From: Azolla caroliniana
Lineage: Eukaryota > Polypodiophyta
Direction of reading: 5' to 3'
NCBI GenBank assembly: GCA_043228905.1
Contig: JBHGNT010000006.1
Span: forward strand, 20,770,001-20,834,000
Length of the DNA: 64,000 bases
Part shown: positions 43,018 to 54,821 of the stretch, piece by piece
How positions within the stretch are numbered: the stretch's first letter is position 1
How the letters are laid out: each line of letters starts with the position of its first letter
The notes under the pieces: model-generated
What the model saw: only the letters and a program-made list of their open reading frames with translations
Databases searched by the model: none
Told to the model about the DNA's origin: nothing
Program-made: the position numbers and the translations under genes

Positions 43018-46000
43018 AGAGGGCTATCAAGGCGTGGGGCCGCGATAGTCCGGACACTCCGGGAAAACCCCACAAGTGTACGACAGTGAAGAAGACCTGT
43101 ACTATAAGTAGGAAATTTTGGTTCTCCGACAACGGAGGGTGTACGATAGTCGACGTCGTTGGACTGAAGAAGAAAAGGGCAGAGGAGCGACTTCGGGCAT
43201 GTGGTATCCTCGGCCCTGGAGAGGAAATCAATGGAGCCGTGGAGGCGGTCTATTTCGATGATACCTTGGGGGAGCTGCGAGAGGTAGTCGGAGGAGTCCT
43301 TAAAGAGGACCGGATGATTCCGGTATGTTCGGAAAGGATGTACGAAGTCATCGCGGACTTCAGTAGAGGGCTCGAGTCGGATCGGACAGCCCGGGTGGAC
43401 ACGAGGTACAAGACTGTGGACCGGAAGGTGAGGCCAGTCGCGACTCCCTTGCCGGAGGACAGCGAGTTGCGAATAAAGGGGGTTAAGTCGGACCCAAGTT
43501 TACAAAATCCGGCCCGCATAGGACACACGTTCACCTACATAATGCTACGTGAGCTCAAAATTGGTGGGAGCGGCTTCCTACTGCTGGCAGAAGAGGACCG
43601 GTTTCGAGGAATGCTCGGAAGGCACGGGAAGGCTTTCACATTCTCACCGGAGGAGATCGGGTGCGTAGACCCGACGGTCGTGGAACCGATGGTGATATTC
43701 ACGGTACCGCATGTGTCGTGGAGTCTCAAACCGATTCCAGTACCTAGAGCTCACATCCCGAAGCTGATGGAGCTGATAAAGCAGAAGGTCGAGATGGGCA
43801 TCCTCGAACTGTCGAGTGCCCCATACTCGAATCGGTGGTTTACCGTGCTGAAGAAGGACGACACGATGCGCTTTATTCAAGACCTGCAATCGGTCAACAA
43901 GGTGACCATTCGAAACGTAGGAATCAGACTGACAATAGACGAGTTTGAGGAGGCCTTCGCTGGAAGGTCGATTTACTCGGTCGGTGATCTCTACTCGGGG
44001 TATGATTAGTTCCAGCTAGCCATAGAGAGCAGAGACATCACGACAATGCGAACTCCTCTAGGCCTAGTACGGATGTGTACCCTGCCACAAGGAGGGACGA
44101 ACTCGGTGGCACACATGGTGAACGCAATGAACAAGGTGCTGAGGGATTGTATCCTAGACATCACCATGCCGTTTTTGGATGACGTCCCGATCAAGGGATG
44201 CCCGGTGGAGGAAAAGGACGAGACGATCGGACCGGACGGATGCCAGAAATTCGTGGCGACGCACATCGATGACTGCGAGAAGGTGTTGCAGAGGTTAGAG
44301 GGCGCGTGGCTCATCTTCTCCGGGGAAAAATCGGCCTTCGGGCAATCAAAGATCATGGTCGTCGGACACCTATGCGGGTCGTACGGCCGGAAACCATCTC
44401 CAGCTAAGGTAGAAGCCATCTCCGCGATGAAGCACGACTGTAGCTCGGTCACAGAGGTTCGGAGGTTCTTGGCAGCATGCGCATTCTACCACATATGGAT
44501 CCCGCATTACGCCCAAGTCGCGGAGCCGTTATACGGGTTACTGAAGAAGGGGCGAAAATTCGAGTGGAGAGACGAGCATACGGGGTCTGTCCGAAAGATG
44601 AAGGAAGCCCTTGCCGCAGCTCCGGCGCTCCGAAAGGTTGTCTACGGAAAGAACACTCCAATTTACGTAACGGTAGACACAAGTCCGACCGGGATCGGAT
44701 GGGTCGTCAACCAAGAGGACGAGGACGGCATGCGTTTCCCGATCCGGTTCGGCGCGAAGGTCCTCAACGAGCGACAACGAGGATACGCCCAGGTTAAACG
44801 CGAGCTCTGGGGTATCGTTTCGGCGGTAAAGGCCGACAAAGACTACCTGATCGGGACAGAGGTAATTATCGAGACGGACTGCCTGCCAATTCTTGGCATG
44901 GTTTCCGGATGGGCGACGCCGGACCTGGCAATGCTCAGGTGGATAGCGTACATCAAGTCCCTGAATCCGGAAATACGACACATTTCCGGGAAAGACAATG
45001 CCATGGCCGACATGCTTTCAAGGGAGAGGTTCGAAAACGAGGGCGGCATGGTTTCAGAGGACGAGGAAGTCGGCGTGGACTTCTTCGAGGCGGCTTACGT
45101 AACAACCGGTAGGGAATGCACTCCAATGCTTAACGATTTCGACGAGAGCAAGTACAAAGGGGAGTAGCTGCAGATCGGCGGGTTCCTGAAAACAATGACA
45201 CCGGACGCGGCATGGACAAAGGATGAGGCCAACCGGATTCAGAAGAAAGTGTACCGATTCTTTCTCCGGGACAGGTACATACGCTTAACGATTTCGACGA
45301 GAGCAAGTACAAAGGGGAGTGGCTGTAGATCGGCGGGTTCCTGAAAACAATGACACCGGACGCGGCATGGACAAAGGATGAGGCCAACCGGATTCGGAAG
45401 AAAGCGTACCGATTCTTTCTCCGGGACCGATTCTTTCAAGGGCGAGGTTCGAAAACGAGGGCGGCATGGTTTCAGAGGACGAGGAAGTCGGCGTGGACTT
45501 CTTCGAGGCGGCTTACGTAACAACCGGCAGGGAATGCACTCCAACGCTTAACGATTTCGACGAGAGCAAGTACAAAGGGGAGTGGCTGCAGATCGGCGGG
45601 TTCCTGAAAACAATGACACCGGACGCGGCATGGACAAAGGATGAGGCCAACCGGATTCGGAAGAAAGCGTACCGATTCTTTCTCCGGGACGGGTACATAT
45701 GGAAGCACCCAAAGAAGAGGAACGACATCCCGCTCCGAGTGGTGGCGAAGAAGGAGGAACAGGAGGATTTGCTGGTGGTGTACCACAATAGTCCTTGGGT
45801 GGGACACCGTGGAACGTGGGCCACGTTCGAAAAGCTAAAGGGGAAGTACTGGTGGTCGGGACTATACCGGGACATGCATCGGTTCGTGACGACTTTCGAA
45901 AGCTGTCAGGCGCACTCCATGATCCAACACCGGGACGAGCTTCACCCAACCTACCCTCCGACCGTCCACTTCAAGTGGATGGTGGATTTGGTGATGATGC

Positions 46001-46878
46001 CAATGGGGGTAGGACAGATGCGGTATCTGGTGTTGGCTCGGGAGGATGTAACAAACCAGGTTGAAGGCCGAGCCCTGTAGAACAAGACGACTGCAGCCGT
46101 GTGCCAGTTTTTGATTGAGGACATGGTATGTCGATACGGGTGCGTAGGGAAGATCGTGGCTGACCATGGTGAGTTGGACGCAGAAGAGGCCGAAGAGTTG
46201 TTCGACCGGCTAGGACTCAAACTTTCGCTCACCACAACGTACAATCCGGAGGCGAACGGGAAGGTAGAGCGCGGACACGGGTCGGTTGTCAAAGCGCTAG
46301 TATGGGCATGCGGAGACCAAGTCGGGACTACGCATAGTTCGGCAACCGGGTTCATGCCGGCAGAGCTTATGTTCGGACAGAAGCCGATCATGCCAACAGA
46401 GCGAACGATCTCCTCGTGGGCCACGGTGGACTGGAGGGATGAGATGAGCCGTGAGGAACTGTTGGCGGCGCGGATTCGACAGCTCGAGCGGAGGCCGGAG
46501 GACGTAGAGCGAGCCGCAGAGAAACTTCGGGTAGCGAGGATAAGGAACAAAGCCCGGTTCGACCGAGCACACCGGCTCCGGCCAAGGAAGATCGAGGAAG
46601 GCGACTGGGTGCTAGTCTACGACAGCAGCCTCGACAATCAGCACAGGGCCACGCGGAAGTTTGCGAGGAGGTGGTTCGGGCCTTACGTAGTAACAGGCGC
46701 CAACGACAATGGGACGTACCATCTCGCGGAGCGCGACGGTACGAGAATGGTGATACCGGTAGCGGGGAAGAGGGTCAAAGTGTTCAAGAAACGACACGAT
46801 GGTGAGCCGGAGCTAGGGGGCATGGATAGCAATGACGAGCAACCCGAGGCGGAGGACGAATCGGTAAATGAGGAATAA
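43018..46878 (+). pseudogene. Pol of E: RT-RNase H-integrase, broken
   Basis: In the -1 frame to gag and open from the gag stop. The linker and RT run to a TAG at about 44008 (a Gln position in DLYSGYDQF), then FLDDVPIKG and RNase H (VDTS, KREL, ETD) to TAG 45165-45167. A tandem amplification (45015-45850) shifts the frame. The integrase zinc finger has Phe in place of the first Cys (TTFESCQ). The core keeps DLVMMP, ADHGELD and NGKVERGHG but has a stop at 46078-46080. An in-frame deletion near 46320 removed about 14 residues before THSS. Confidence 0.9.
45015..45850 (+). repeat. Nested tandem amplification in E pol
   Basis: A 155-bp unit starting CTTAACGATTTC begins at 45129, 45284 and 45547. 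The first two are adjacent. The third results from a larger copy with period 418 (CTTTCAAGGG at 45015 and 45433). The copies are nearly identical, so the event is recent relative to E's LTR divergence. Confidence 0.85.
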
Positions 46879-46917
46879 AACCAAGGACCGGTTTTCTCCA
46901 GTAGGAACCCAATTTTG

Positions 46918-46954
46918 GCGCATACCGGTGGATGCGCGGTTAAGTGGGGGCGGA
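46918..46954 (+). other. Pre-LTR hairpin and polypurine tract of E
   Basis: GCGCAT-ACCGGTGG-ATGCGC at 46918-46937, then 17 nt containing AAGTGGGGGCGGA up to the LTR at 46955. Confidence 0.75.
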
Positions 46955-47639
46955 TGTCGCAAAGAAAACCGTCCCCAGGCGCAAACCGTGTATAGTGTGT
47001 GTGAACCGACCCTTACACGTGGGCACGCCCCTTGTTGTATAGTAGATAGGTAGGCACAAAAGTTGAATCCTAGGTAGCAATATTCTATAGGGAGAATCGA
47101 GGAGTATCTCTGTCCGAAAGGACAGAGAATTAATGTGATGTAAACGGGTGAAATGGCCTCCCTCCTTGAGCTATAAAAGAGAGGGAGACGGGGAGAGAAG
47201 GGAGGGCGCTAGAGGGGGACGAAGTGCTGTCGGACTGGGATCGAGCTCTTCTTCTTTGTTGTTCTCCATAGCTTTCTTTTGCACAGGTTCTCAGGAGGCT
47301 GATTCTGCTCCGTGGAACGCCCATGTGCTTTCGGCAGAATCTCCATCTTGCTCCCCTGTGTGCGTGGGTGATCAGGCATCGACATCCATCTCGCCGACCT
47401 GATTGGCTTTAACCGTTCGAGTCGTCTGCATACATACAAATACATACATATTTTTTATATACATACACTAGTGTTCTCAACTCGTGTCTCCTGTGTTGAT
47501 TGGGCCGCGTCCCCGTGCGCTTCTTTGTCTATACGTGTGTGAGCGTCTCTCTCTTTCTCCCTCTTTTCTCACCTATTCCTCACTCTAAGACCCCAGTGGT
47601 CCCGCCTTGTTCTCCACGCACACGCGTAGCAACTCGACA
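46955..47639 (+). repeat. 3' LTR of E (685 bp)
   Basis: Copy of 40162-40846, starting TGTCGCAAAG (two changes from its partner) and ending CTCGACA. Confidence 0.93.
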
Positions 47640-48496
47640 CCGCACCGACCTAAGTTGGCCAACGATACCGCTTCAAACTTCTTGGAGAGCTCTTCGATTA
47701 TGGGTTCTTCCATCGCTTTCTTGTTGAAATTGTTGATCGGCTTGCTAGGCTCGATCGTCATAGGCACCTTCCTCCTCCACGATTGTAGATTCTCCATATT
47801 AGTTTCCTCTTGCCATTGTCGATGCTTATCAAGACGGCTACAAGCCTTCTTCACCTCTGCCCAATCCGCTACCAAACCATTTGGTTGTGTTTCGTCCTCC
47901 AAAAAGTTGCCCAATTCTCGCTGATCTTTCGTATCCACTGCCTTTAGCAATAGTAGGACTTTATCTCCATCAAGAACGCGTTGATCAACACTCAGAAATC
48001 GGTTGTACTTATGGTCGAATTCGACATATACTCCAGACGCACACATATTCTTCCCTTTCTTCTCGATCTACACCATTAGCGTATGTTGAGTCATCTGTGA
48101 CGCGTCTTCAAGCATATATTCAGCGAGAAGCGCCTTTTCGAACTCCACCCAAGTTGTGTGCTCGTTTTGGATCTCCATGACACGCTCACAGATCCCTCGT
48201 TCCACCACACGTTTGAAGCTAGAAATTTGTTTGACATCGTTGACATCCCTTTGTTGCATCTTGTTCCGATAGGTAGCAAGAAAATCCGTGATGTTCTTGC
48301 CACCAAATCGTCCAGCTATCGTACGATCAACAACTTTGTCGATTAAAGCTTCTCGATTTCTCACCTTCAACATGTATTCCACTACGGACACCATACCTTT
48401 CGTTAATTCCTCTCCTTGAGTTCCGCTTGTCGAAGCCATCGTTGTACTTGAGATCCTCCCTACTGTACTTGAGATCCTCCCTACTGCCACTTTCAC
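47640..48496 (-). pseudogene. Gag N-terminal part of C
   Basis: Contains GRFGGKNITDFLATYR, TWVEFEKALLAEY, VLLLLKAVDTKDQRELG and DWAEVKKACSRLDKHRQW, aligned in order with F's Gag residues about 45-210. A TAG near 48068 and a frame change break it. The start has two copies of a GRISST unit (about 48430-48480). It is cut at 47640 by E and continues at 40161. Confidence 0.82.
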
Positions 48497-48509
48497 GTCG
48501 GGTTCACCA
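48493..48509 (-). other. Primer-binding site of C
   Basis: TGGTGAACCCGACGTGA on the minus strand, 7 nt after the 5' LTR, identical to F's. Confidence 0.7.
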
Positions 48510-48516
48510 AGTAAGA

Positions 48517-49121
48517 TATTGAGGAAATCCTCGCATGTTCGCGAAATGAAGCGGGACCACCGAGGTCTTGGACCGGAAGGATTCGATGTTTTTAGCAGCG
48601 TAAGCGAGAAAGTTTTGAAGATAGATAGATGGATGAAGAGAGAGAGATTGAGATAGAGATTGAACCCTTGACTTTAGTTTTACGAGACAAGATACATCAC
48701 CATTAGGATAACTCAAATCTTTGATTAAAAGTTTATTTTTTTACTTACCTCACTCCCCCTTGCACAAGCCCAACTATAGGCTTTTATAGGTCTCTCCATG
48801 CAAAAATCATGGGCTTAAACCATGGGCTAAAACCATGGTTTTGTACCCACGGTTTCTATATGTTTGCTTCCAACAAAATACTGAATATGAAAACAAAATA
48901 TACAAATTCTAAAGCACTCAGTAGGGGCTTTAATGGTAAGTTAATTTGTCTCTTATCAGGGAGGTGCAAGGTTCAAGCCTTGCTTGTACCCCTTTGTATG
49001 GACTCAAAGGTTATTAGGCTTTAGTCTTATTTTATTTACAAATGTTTGAGTGCTCAGTACACTTTCTCGATTTTGTTTGTTCCACACTATTTTCACACTG
49101 TTGCCGAAAATCTTCACGACA
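48517..49121 (-). repeat. 5' LTR of C (605 bp)
   Basis: Copy of 29379-29977. It starts TGTCGTGAAG at 49121, and its last bases are decayed (CCTCAATA for CCTCGACA). It carries the tRNA-like module again at 48925-48979 with the first A-box base changed. Confidence 0.88.
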
Positions 49122-52097
49122 ACGCAATGAACAAAGTACTGAGGGACTGCAACCCGGACATCACCATGCCGTTTTTGGACAACATCCCGTCAATGCATAT
49201 CCGGTAGAAGAGAAGGATGAATTGGTTGGCCCAGATGGATGCCGGAGGTTCGTAGTGGATCATATCAACGATTGCGAAAAGGTACTGCAGAGGCTCGAAG
49301 GCACTCAACTCACCCTCTCCAGAGAGAAGTCGGCTTTCGGGCAGTCCGAAGTCTTGGTGGTTGGGCACTTGTGTGGGCTATACGACCGGAAACCATCTCT
49401 GCGATGAAGGAAGAATGCAAGTCGGTTACGGAGGTCCGGAGGTTCCTGGGAGCATGTGCATTTTACCATATTTGGATTTTGCATTACGCACACGTCGCAA
49501 AACTGCTTTACGGGCTGCTGAAGAAAGGACGTAAATTCGAATGGAACGAGGAGCATGCGGAGTTGATTCGGAGGTTAAGGAAGGCGCTAACCATGGCACC
49601 GACCCTCCAAAAGGCAGTTTATGGATAGGGTACCCCGATTTACGTGACGATGGATAAGAGTCCAACCGGAATCAGATGGGTGGTCAATCAGAAAGACAAA
49701 GACGACGTAAGGTTTCCCATCCGATTCAGAGCGAAAGTACTAAGTGAGCGGCAACGAGGATACGCCCAGGTTAAACGAGAACTTTGGGGTATCGTTTCTG
49801 CGGTTAAGGCTGACAAGGACTATTTGGAACGGTTTTGGAGGATGCTCGGAAGGCACGGGAAAGCCTTCGCATTCTCACCGGAGGAGATCGGGTGCGTGGA
49901 CCCAATGATCGTAGAACCGATGGTGATATTCACGGTGCCGCATGTGCCGTGGAATCTCAAACCGATTCCGGTACCTAGAGCTCACATCTCGAAGTTGATG
50001 GAGGTGCTGAAGCAGAAAGTGGAGATGGGCATCTTCGAAACATCGAGTGCCCCGTATTCGAATCGGTGGTTTATTGTGCCGAAGAAGAACGGCATGCTGC
50101 ACTTCATTCAAGACCTGCAGCTGGTCAATAAAGTTACCATTTGGAACGCAGGAGTTGGACCGACGATCGACGAGTTTGCAGAGGCCTTCGCCAGAAGGTT
50201 GATCTATTCGGTCGGGGATCTATACTCAAGGTACGACCAGTTCCAACTAGCCGAGGAGAGCATGGATATTACGACGATGCGGACTCCTCTCGGCCTAGTG
50301 CATATGTGTACCTTGCCGCAAGGAGGGACCAACTCGGTGGTGCACGTGGTGAACGCTATGAACAAAGTGCTGAGAGATTGCATCCCGGACATCACCATGC
50401 TATTTTTGAATGACATACCGATAAAAGGGTGTCCGGTGGAGGATAAGGATGAGTTGGTTGCACCGGATGGTTGCCGGAGGTTTGTTGCGGACCACATCAA
50501 AGATTGCGAAAGGGTGCTACAAAGGCTAGAGATCATGCGACTCACCTTCTCCGGAGAAAAATCGGCTTTCGGTCAATCAGAAATCTTAGTGGTCGGTCAC
50601 TTGTGCGGGCCGAATGGTTGGGTCAAAGCCATTTCCGCGATGAAGGAGGAATGCAAGTCGGTAACGGAGGTGCGGAGGTTCCTGGGGGTGTGTGGATTCT
50701 ACCACATGTGGGTTCCGCATTACGCACACATCGCGGAACCACTCTACGAGCTGCTAAAGAAAGGGCACAAATTCGATTGGGGCGAGGAACATACGGGGTC
50801 GGTCCGGAGATTGAAAGAAGCACTTACCGCGGCATCGGCACTCCGTAAAGCGGTTTACGGCAAGAACGGTCCGATCTATATAACCGTAGATACGAGCCCG
50901 ACCAGGATATGTTGGGTGATCAGTCAGGAAGACGAGGGCGGCACACGGTTCCCTATCCGGTTCGGAGCGAAGGTACTCAGTGAGAGACAACCAGGATACA
51001 CCCAAGTTAAGCGCGAGCTCTAGGGTATTGTTTTGGCAGTCAAGGCCGACAAAGATTATCTTATCGGGACGGAGGTAATAATCGAGACAGACTGCCTACC
51101 GATCCTCGGAATGGTTTCCGGATGCGCGACGCCAGACCTGGCAATGCTCAGGTGGATCGTGTACATCAAGTCCCTGAATCCGGAGATATGGCACATCTCC
51201 AGAAAGGACAACACCATCGCCAACATGCTTTCGAGAGCGCGGTTCGACGACGAGGATGGCATAGTTTCAGAGGACGAAGAAGTCGACGAGGACTTCTTCG
51301 AGTCGGCATACCTGACAAGGGTAGGGAGCACCCCAGTGCTTAATGAGTTTCGCGAGGGTGAATACGAAGGGGAGTGGCTCAGGATTGGTAGATTCCTGAA
51401 GACAATGACGCCGGATGCCACGTGGACGAAAGATGAAGCTAACCGGGTCCGGAAGAAAGCATACCAGTTCTCCTTGCGGGACAGGAACTTATGGAAGCAT
51501 CCGAAGAAGAGAGGTCGCGTCCCACTACGAGTAGTGGCAAGAAAGGAGGAGCGGGAGATGCTGCTTGCGGCGTACCACGAGAGTCCTTAGGCCGGTCACC
51601 GCGGGACTTGGGCCACATTCAAGAAGCTAAAGGAGAAGTATTGGTAGCCGGGGCTATACCGGGACGTGCACCGGTTCGTGACGACATGCGGAAGCTACCA
51701 GATGCACTCCACGATCCGGCATCGAGATGAGCTGCACTCGACCTACCCGCTGACCGTCCATTTCAAGTGGATGGTAGATTTGGTGATGATGCCGATGGGG
51801 GTAGGATAGATGTGGTACCTGGTGCTGGCGCGAGAAGACTTGATCAACCAAGTGGAGGGCAGCGCACTGCAGAATAAGACGACTGCGGCGGCGTGCCGAT
51901 TCCTGATTGAGGAGGTGGTGTGCCGGTATGGGTGCGTAGGAAAGATTGTGGCAAATCGGGGGTAGCTGGACGCACAGGAAGCTGAAGGGCTATTCGACAG
52001 GTTAGGGGTGAAGCTCTCTCTCAGTATAGCGTACAACACTGAGGCGAACGGAAAGATAGAACGCGGACACAGGCCAATCGTGAAGGTTTTAGTACGT
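49122..52097 (+). pseudogene. Pol RT-to-integrase part of B, with duplication
   Basis: Continues RT at AMNKVLRDC. It runs through RT and early RNase H to KADKDYL (about 49826), then jumps back to a second, diverged copy beginning RMLGRHGKAF and passes RT (FLNDIPIKG) and RNase H again (to about 51063). RNase H end and integrase follow: KWMVDLVMMP, VANRG and NGKIERGHRP. Stops occur for example at 49626, 51021, 51588, 51645, 51808 and 51963. It is cut at 52097 by G. Confidence 0.87.
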
Positions 52098-52695
52098 TGT
52101 CGTGAAGAAAACCGTCCACAAGCGGAATCGGTGCGCCGGAGCATAGGAACCGGCTCTTCATGCACGTACGCCTTACGGTGTACATAAGAGAGAATTAGGG
52201 AGATGGAAGATCCGAGGTAGGTAGATTCGGTAGGTAGGAAGTTAATAGGAAACGGCTCTCTTCTTGCCTATAAAAGGAGGGAGACGAGGAAGAGGAAGGG
52301 ATCGCGGAGAGTCGAGGACGAAGTGCTGTCGGTTTGTGGGCGAAGGCTTCTCTCTCTCTATGGCTCGCAAACTCCATAGCTTCTTTCTGTGCAAGTTTCG
52401 TGAGGCTCGCGCTGCTCTGAGGAATGCCCGAATGCTTCCGGCAGCACCTCTAACCCTCTCCTTCCTTTCCACGCGTTTGCGAACAGGCATCGGCATCTGT
52501 TCGCCGGCCTGTTCGGTTGTAACTGACTTCATGTTTTGATTGTTTGTCTTTGTTAATACATACATACATTCGTGTCTCTCTGTGTCGCTGTCCCACTCGC
52601 GTCTTGGTGCCGAAGGGCCGTGTCCCTGTGAATCTATGCTCGCACGCAGTGGGTCTCTTCTCCTTTCTCTCTTGCTCTTCGGTACAGGACCCCCG
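52098..52695 (+). repeat. 5' LTR of G, 3'-truncated
   Basis: Starts TGTCGTGAAG with TATA (CTATAAAAG) at about 52269-52277. Similarity to the 3' LTR stops at 52695, where gag-like sequence begins at once. Confidence 0.9.
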
Positions 52696-52720
52696 GAAAG
52701 GGTCGGATCTTGCGGAGGCC

Positions 52721-54821
52721 ATGGCTTCGGCCGTGGATCGGATATTGAGCGCACGCGAGGGCTCCGGCGCCCTCGACAGAGGCATTGAGGCGGTCGTCGG
52801 TACGATCGGCCGATTCAGTGGAAGGGATGCCACGAAGTATTTGGCGTCCTACGGGGCAGAAATGCTGACGCGGGACATTCCGGAAGAGAGGCGTCTTGCC
52901 GGGTTCCCTCGAGTGGCGATGCCGAGCATCCATGCAGAGGTGCTCGAGGTGTGGGCGGAGAGCCGTACCTGGGAGGAGTTCAAAGGTCGACTCCTAGAAA
53001 AATACGGGCTGGATGACGCGCTCCGGCTTTCGAAACGGGAATTCATGGAGTGGGTGGAGTTCCCCGGCAAGGGGAGAAACGCGTCGAGACTCCTCCGGGA
53101 GTTCGAAGAACGCTTTGCGCGCCTTTCGGCGCTTGACCGAACCGTTCTGGATACGAGTCGGGTCCTACTGTTCGTCAAGTTGGTGGACGAGCGGGACCGG
53201 GATCAAGTCGGCTCCTTGCTGGAAACCAAAGACGGGCTGACGACCGACTGGGTTGTGGTTAAGAGAGTCTGTGGCCGTTTCGACAAACGGCGAGAATGGG
53301 CTGATAACGGGGCGGCCGGTGCGGGCTCTGTCACAACAAGGAGGCTTGAATCGGCACCGCAAGGGCGAAGGGAAGAAACCCGGGAATGGCTCGGAACCGG
53401 TCCGGCTTCGACCGGCATGGTCAGTGGCTCGTCCGGAGGAGCAGCGCTGGAGGAGTTGACGCGGGCGATAAAGGATCTCCAGATCGCCTAGACTCGAAGG
53501 GAAGGCGGCGAACCGGCTTGTGACCGACGGCCGGCAGCAGGGAACAGGTGCATGTGGTGCGACGAAGTCGGCCACATCCGGAAGGACTACGGCGATTTCG
53601 CAAAAGCGTTGAGGAACCGGGTGGTGTACCTGTGGGAAGGTCGGGTGCACGCCGGCGACACCAGAAGGGGCCCTAAACCGAAACGACAGACGAGGAGGTA
53701 TGAAGAGACTGATGGAAGAGGCAGCCGCCCGACACGTGGAGACCATCCACTACTCGGCATCGGCTGGCATTCGGGTCGGGGGCAGCGAGGCCCGAAAGGA
53801 GGGCAAAGACGGATTCTGGTCGGCAATGCTGGAAGGTCTTGCCGGCGCACGGCTAAGGAAAGACGAAAAGGACCGCCCTGAGAGACGGGTCCGGGAAATA
53901 ACCGGGTGGAGCGATCCGGTCGAGGAGAAGACAGGCTTCGTAGAAGCCGCCTGCCGGAACTACGAGGCTTTGGTAGAAGACAAACGAGTGGGGAAAGCCG
54001 GAGCGGCCGGGCCCTCACAACGGTACGAGACCCGATTCGGGCAACGACGGAACGATGCCGGTGGGTCCAGCTCGCAAGATAACCCCGGGAAGGGCGGATA
54101 CCGACTGGGGATGGAAATAGAAAGGACCACGGACCTACGAAAGGTCCTAGAAGAATGGATCCTCGACAGCAAAGTGGAGCTGTCATTACGGGAGGTGCTA
54201 GGGATCGCCAAGAAGGAGTTCCACGACTCCAATGTGGACTTGGTGAAACGGAAGAGACTGTCGACGGAGACAGAACCGGAGAGACCGGTGGAGGTGCGGA
54301 CAACACACATCGACGACTCGGCGCTGGCAGATGAGTGGGCGGAGAGCCACTATTCGAGGCTACACTGGGCCCGAGCGACCATGGAGACCCCGGTAAAGAT
54401 CGGAGATGTTCAGGAACCGGTGGTGGCACTGGTGGACCACGGTTCGGAAATAAACCTAATGTCCATGGACTTCTATAAGAAGGGGACGTGGCCGATCAAC
54501 ACCAAGCACGGGTGGAAGATCTGGGCGGCGACGCGCGCCACCGAGGAACTGCACGGGGCCTGCCCGAACGTGCGTGTCAAGATCGGCCACGTCAAGATTG
54601 ACCAGCACTTCTTCGTGCAGGAGACGTCCTCGCATCCGATCATATTAGGGGAACCGTACATCACAGCGGCACGAATGGAGACCAAGGTGCTGGACAACGG
54701 TTCGGGCTACGCGAGGGTCAAAAGCCAGGACGGGCGCCATTCGGTTCAATTTCTACCGGTGCGGCCAAACTACGAGAGAAACCGGGAATCCCTCGGTGGC
54801 GAGAACCGGGAGTATTTTTAG
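52721..54821 (+). pseudogene. Gag-protease of G
   Basis: From the first in-frame ATG (MASAVDRILSAREG, 52721); the residues that precede this Met in F are fused to LTR sequence. TAG at 53489-53491 (a Gln position) and a frameshift near 53665 break it. The zinc knuckle CMWCDEVGHIRKDY lacks its last Cys. The protease VDHGSEIN and the block HPIILGEPYI are kept. It ends at TTTTTAG 54815-54821. Confidence 0.9.

Larger units (their letters stand above)
40162..47639 (+). mobile_element. Element E: near-complete relative of F
   Basis: Plus-strand element of 7478 bp: LTRs 40162-40846 and 46955-47639 (685 bp each), primer site, gag-protease, pol, hairpin and purine tract. It is inserted in the gag of C. 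Gag-protease has a single stop, while pol has several plus a local tandem amplification. The LTRs are about 94% identical by eye. Confidence 0.93.
29379..49121 (-). mobile_element. Element C: old gypsy-type element hosting D and E
   Basis: Minus-strand element with 5' LTR 48517-49121, primer site 48493-48509, gag 47640-48496 plus 39341-40161, protease 38836-39313, pol 37834-38603 plus 30130-32574, hairpin and purine tract 29978-30014, and 3' LTR 29379-29977. E interrupts gag at the zinc knuckle and D interrupts RT. It is a diverged relative of F with many stops. Without D and E it is about 7 kb, like F. Confidence 0.9.

Noticed and set aside
29379-49121. C as two separate solo LTRs
   Set aside because: Both have the same orientation, share an exact ACGC duplication, and the inner flanks are the expected primer site and polypurine tract of one element.
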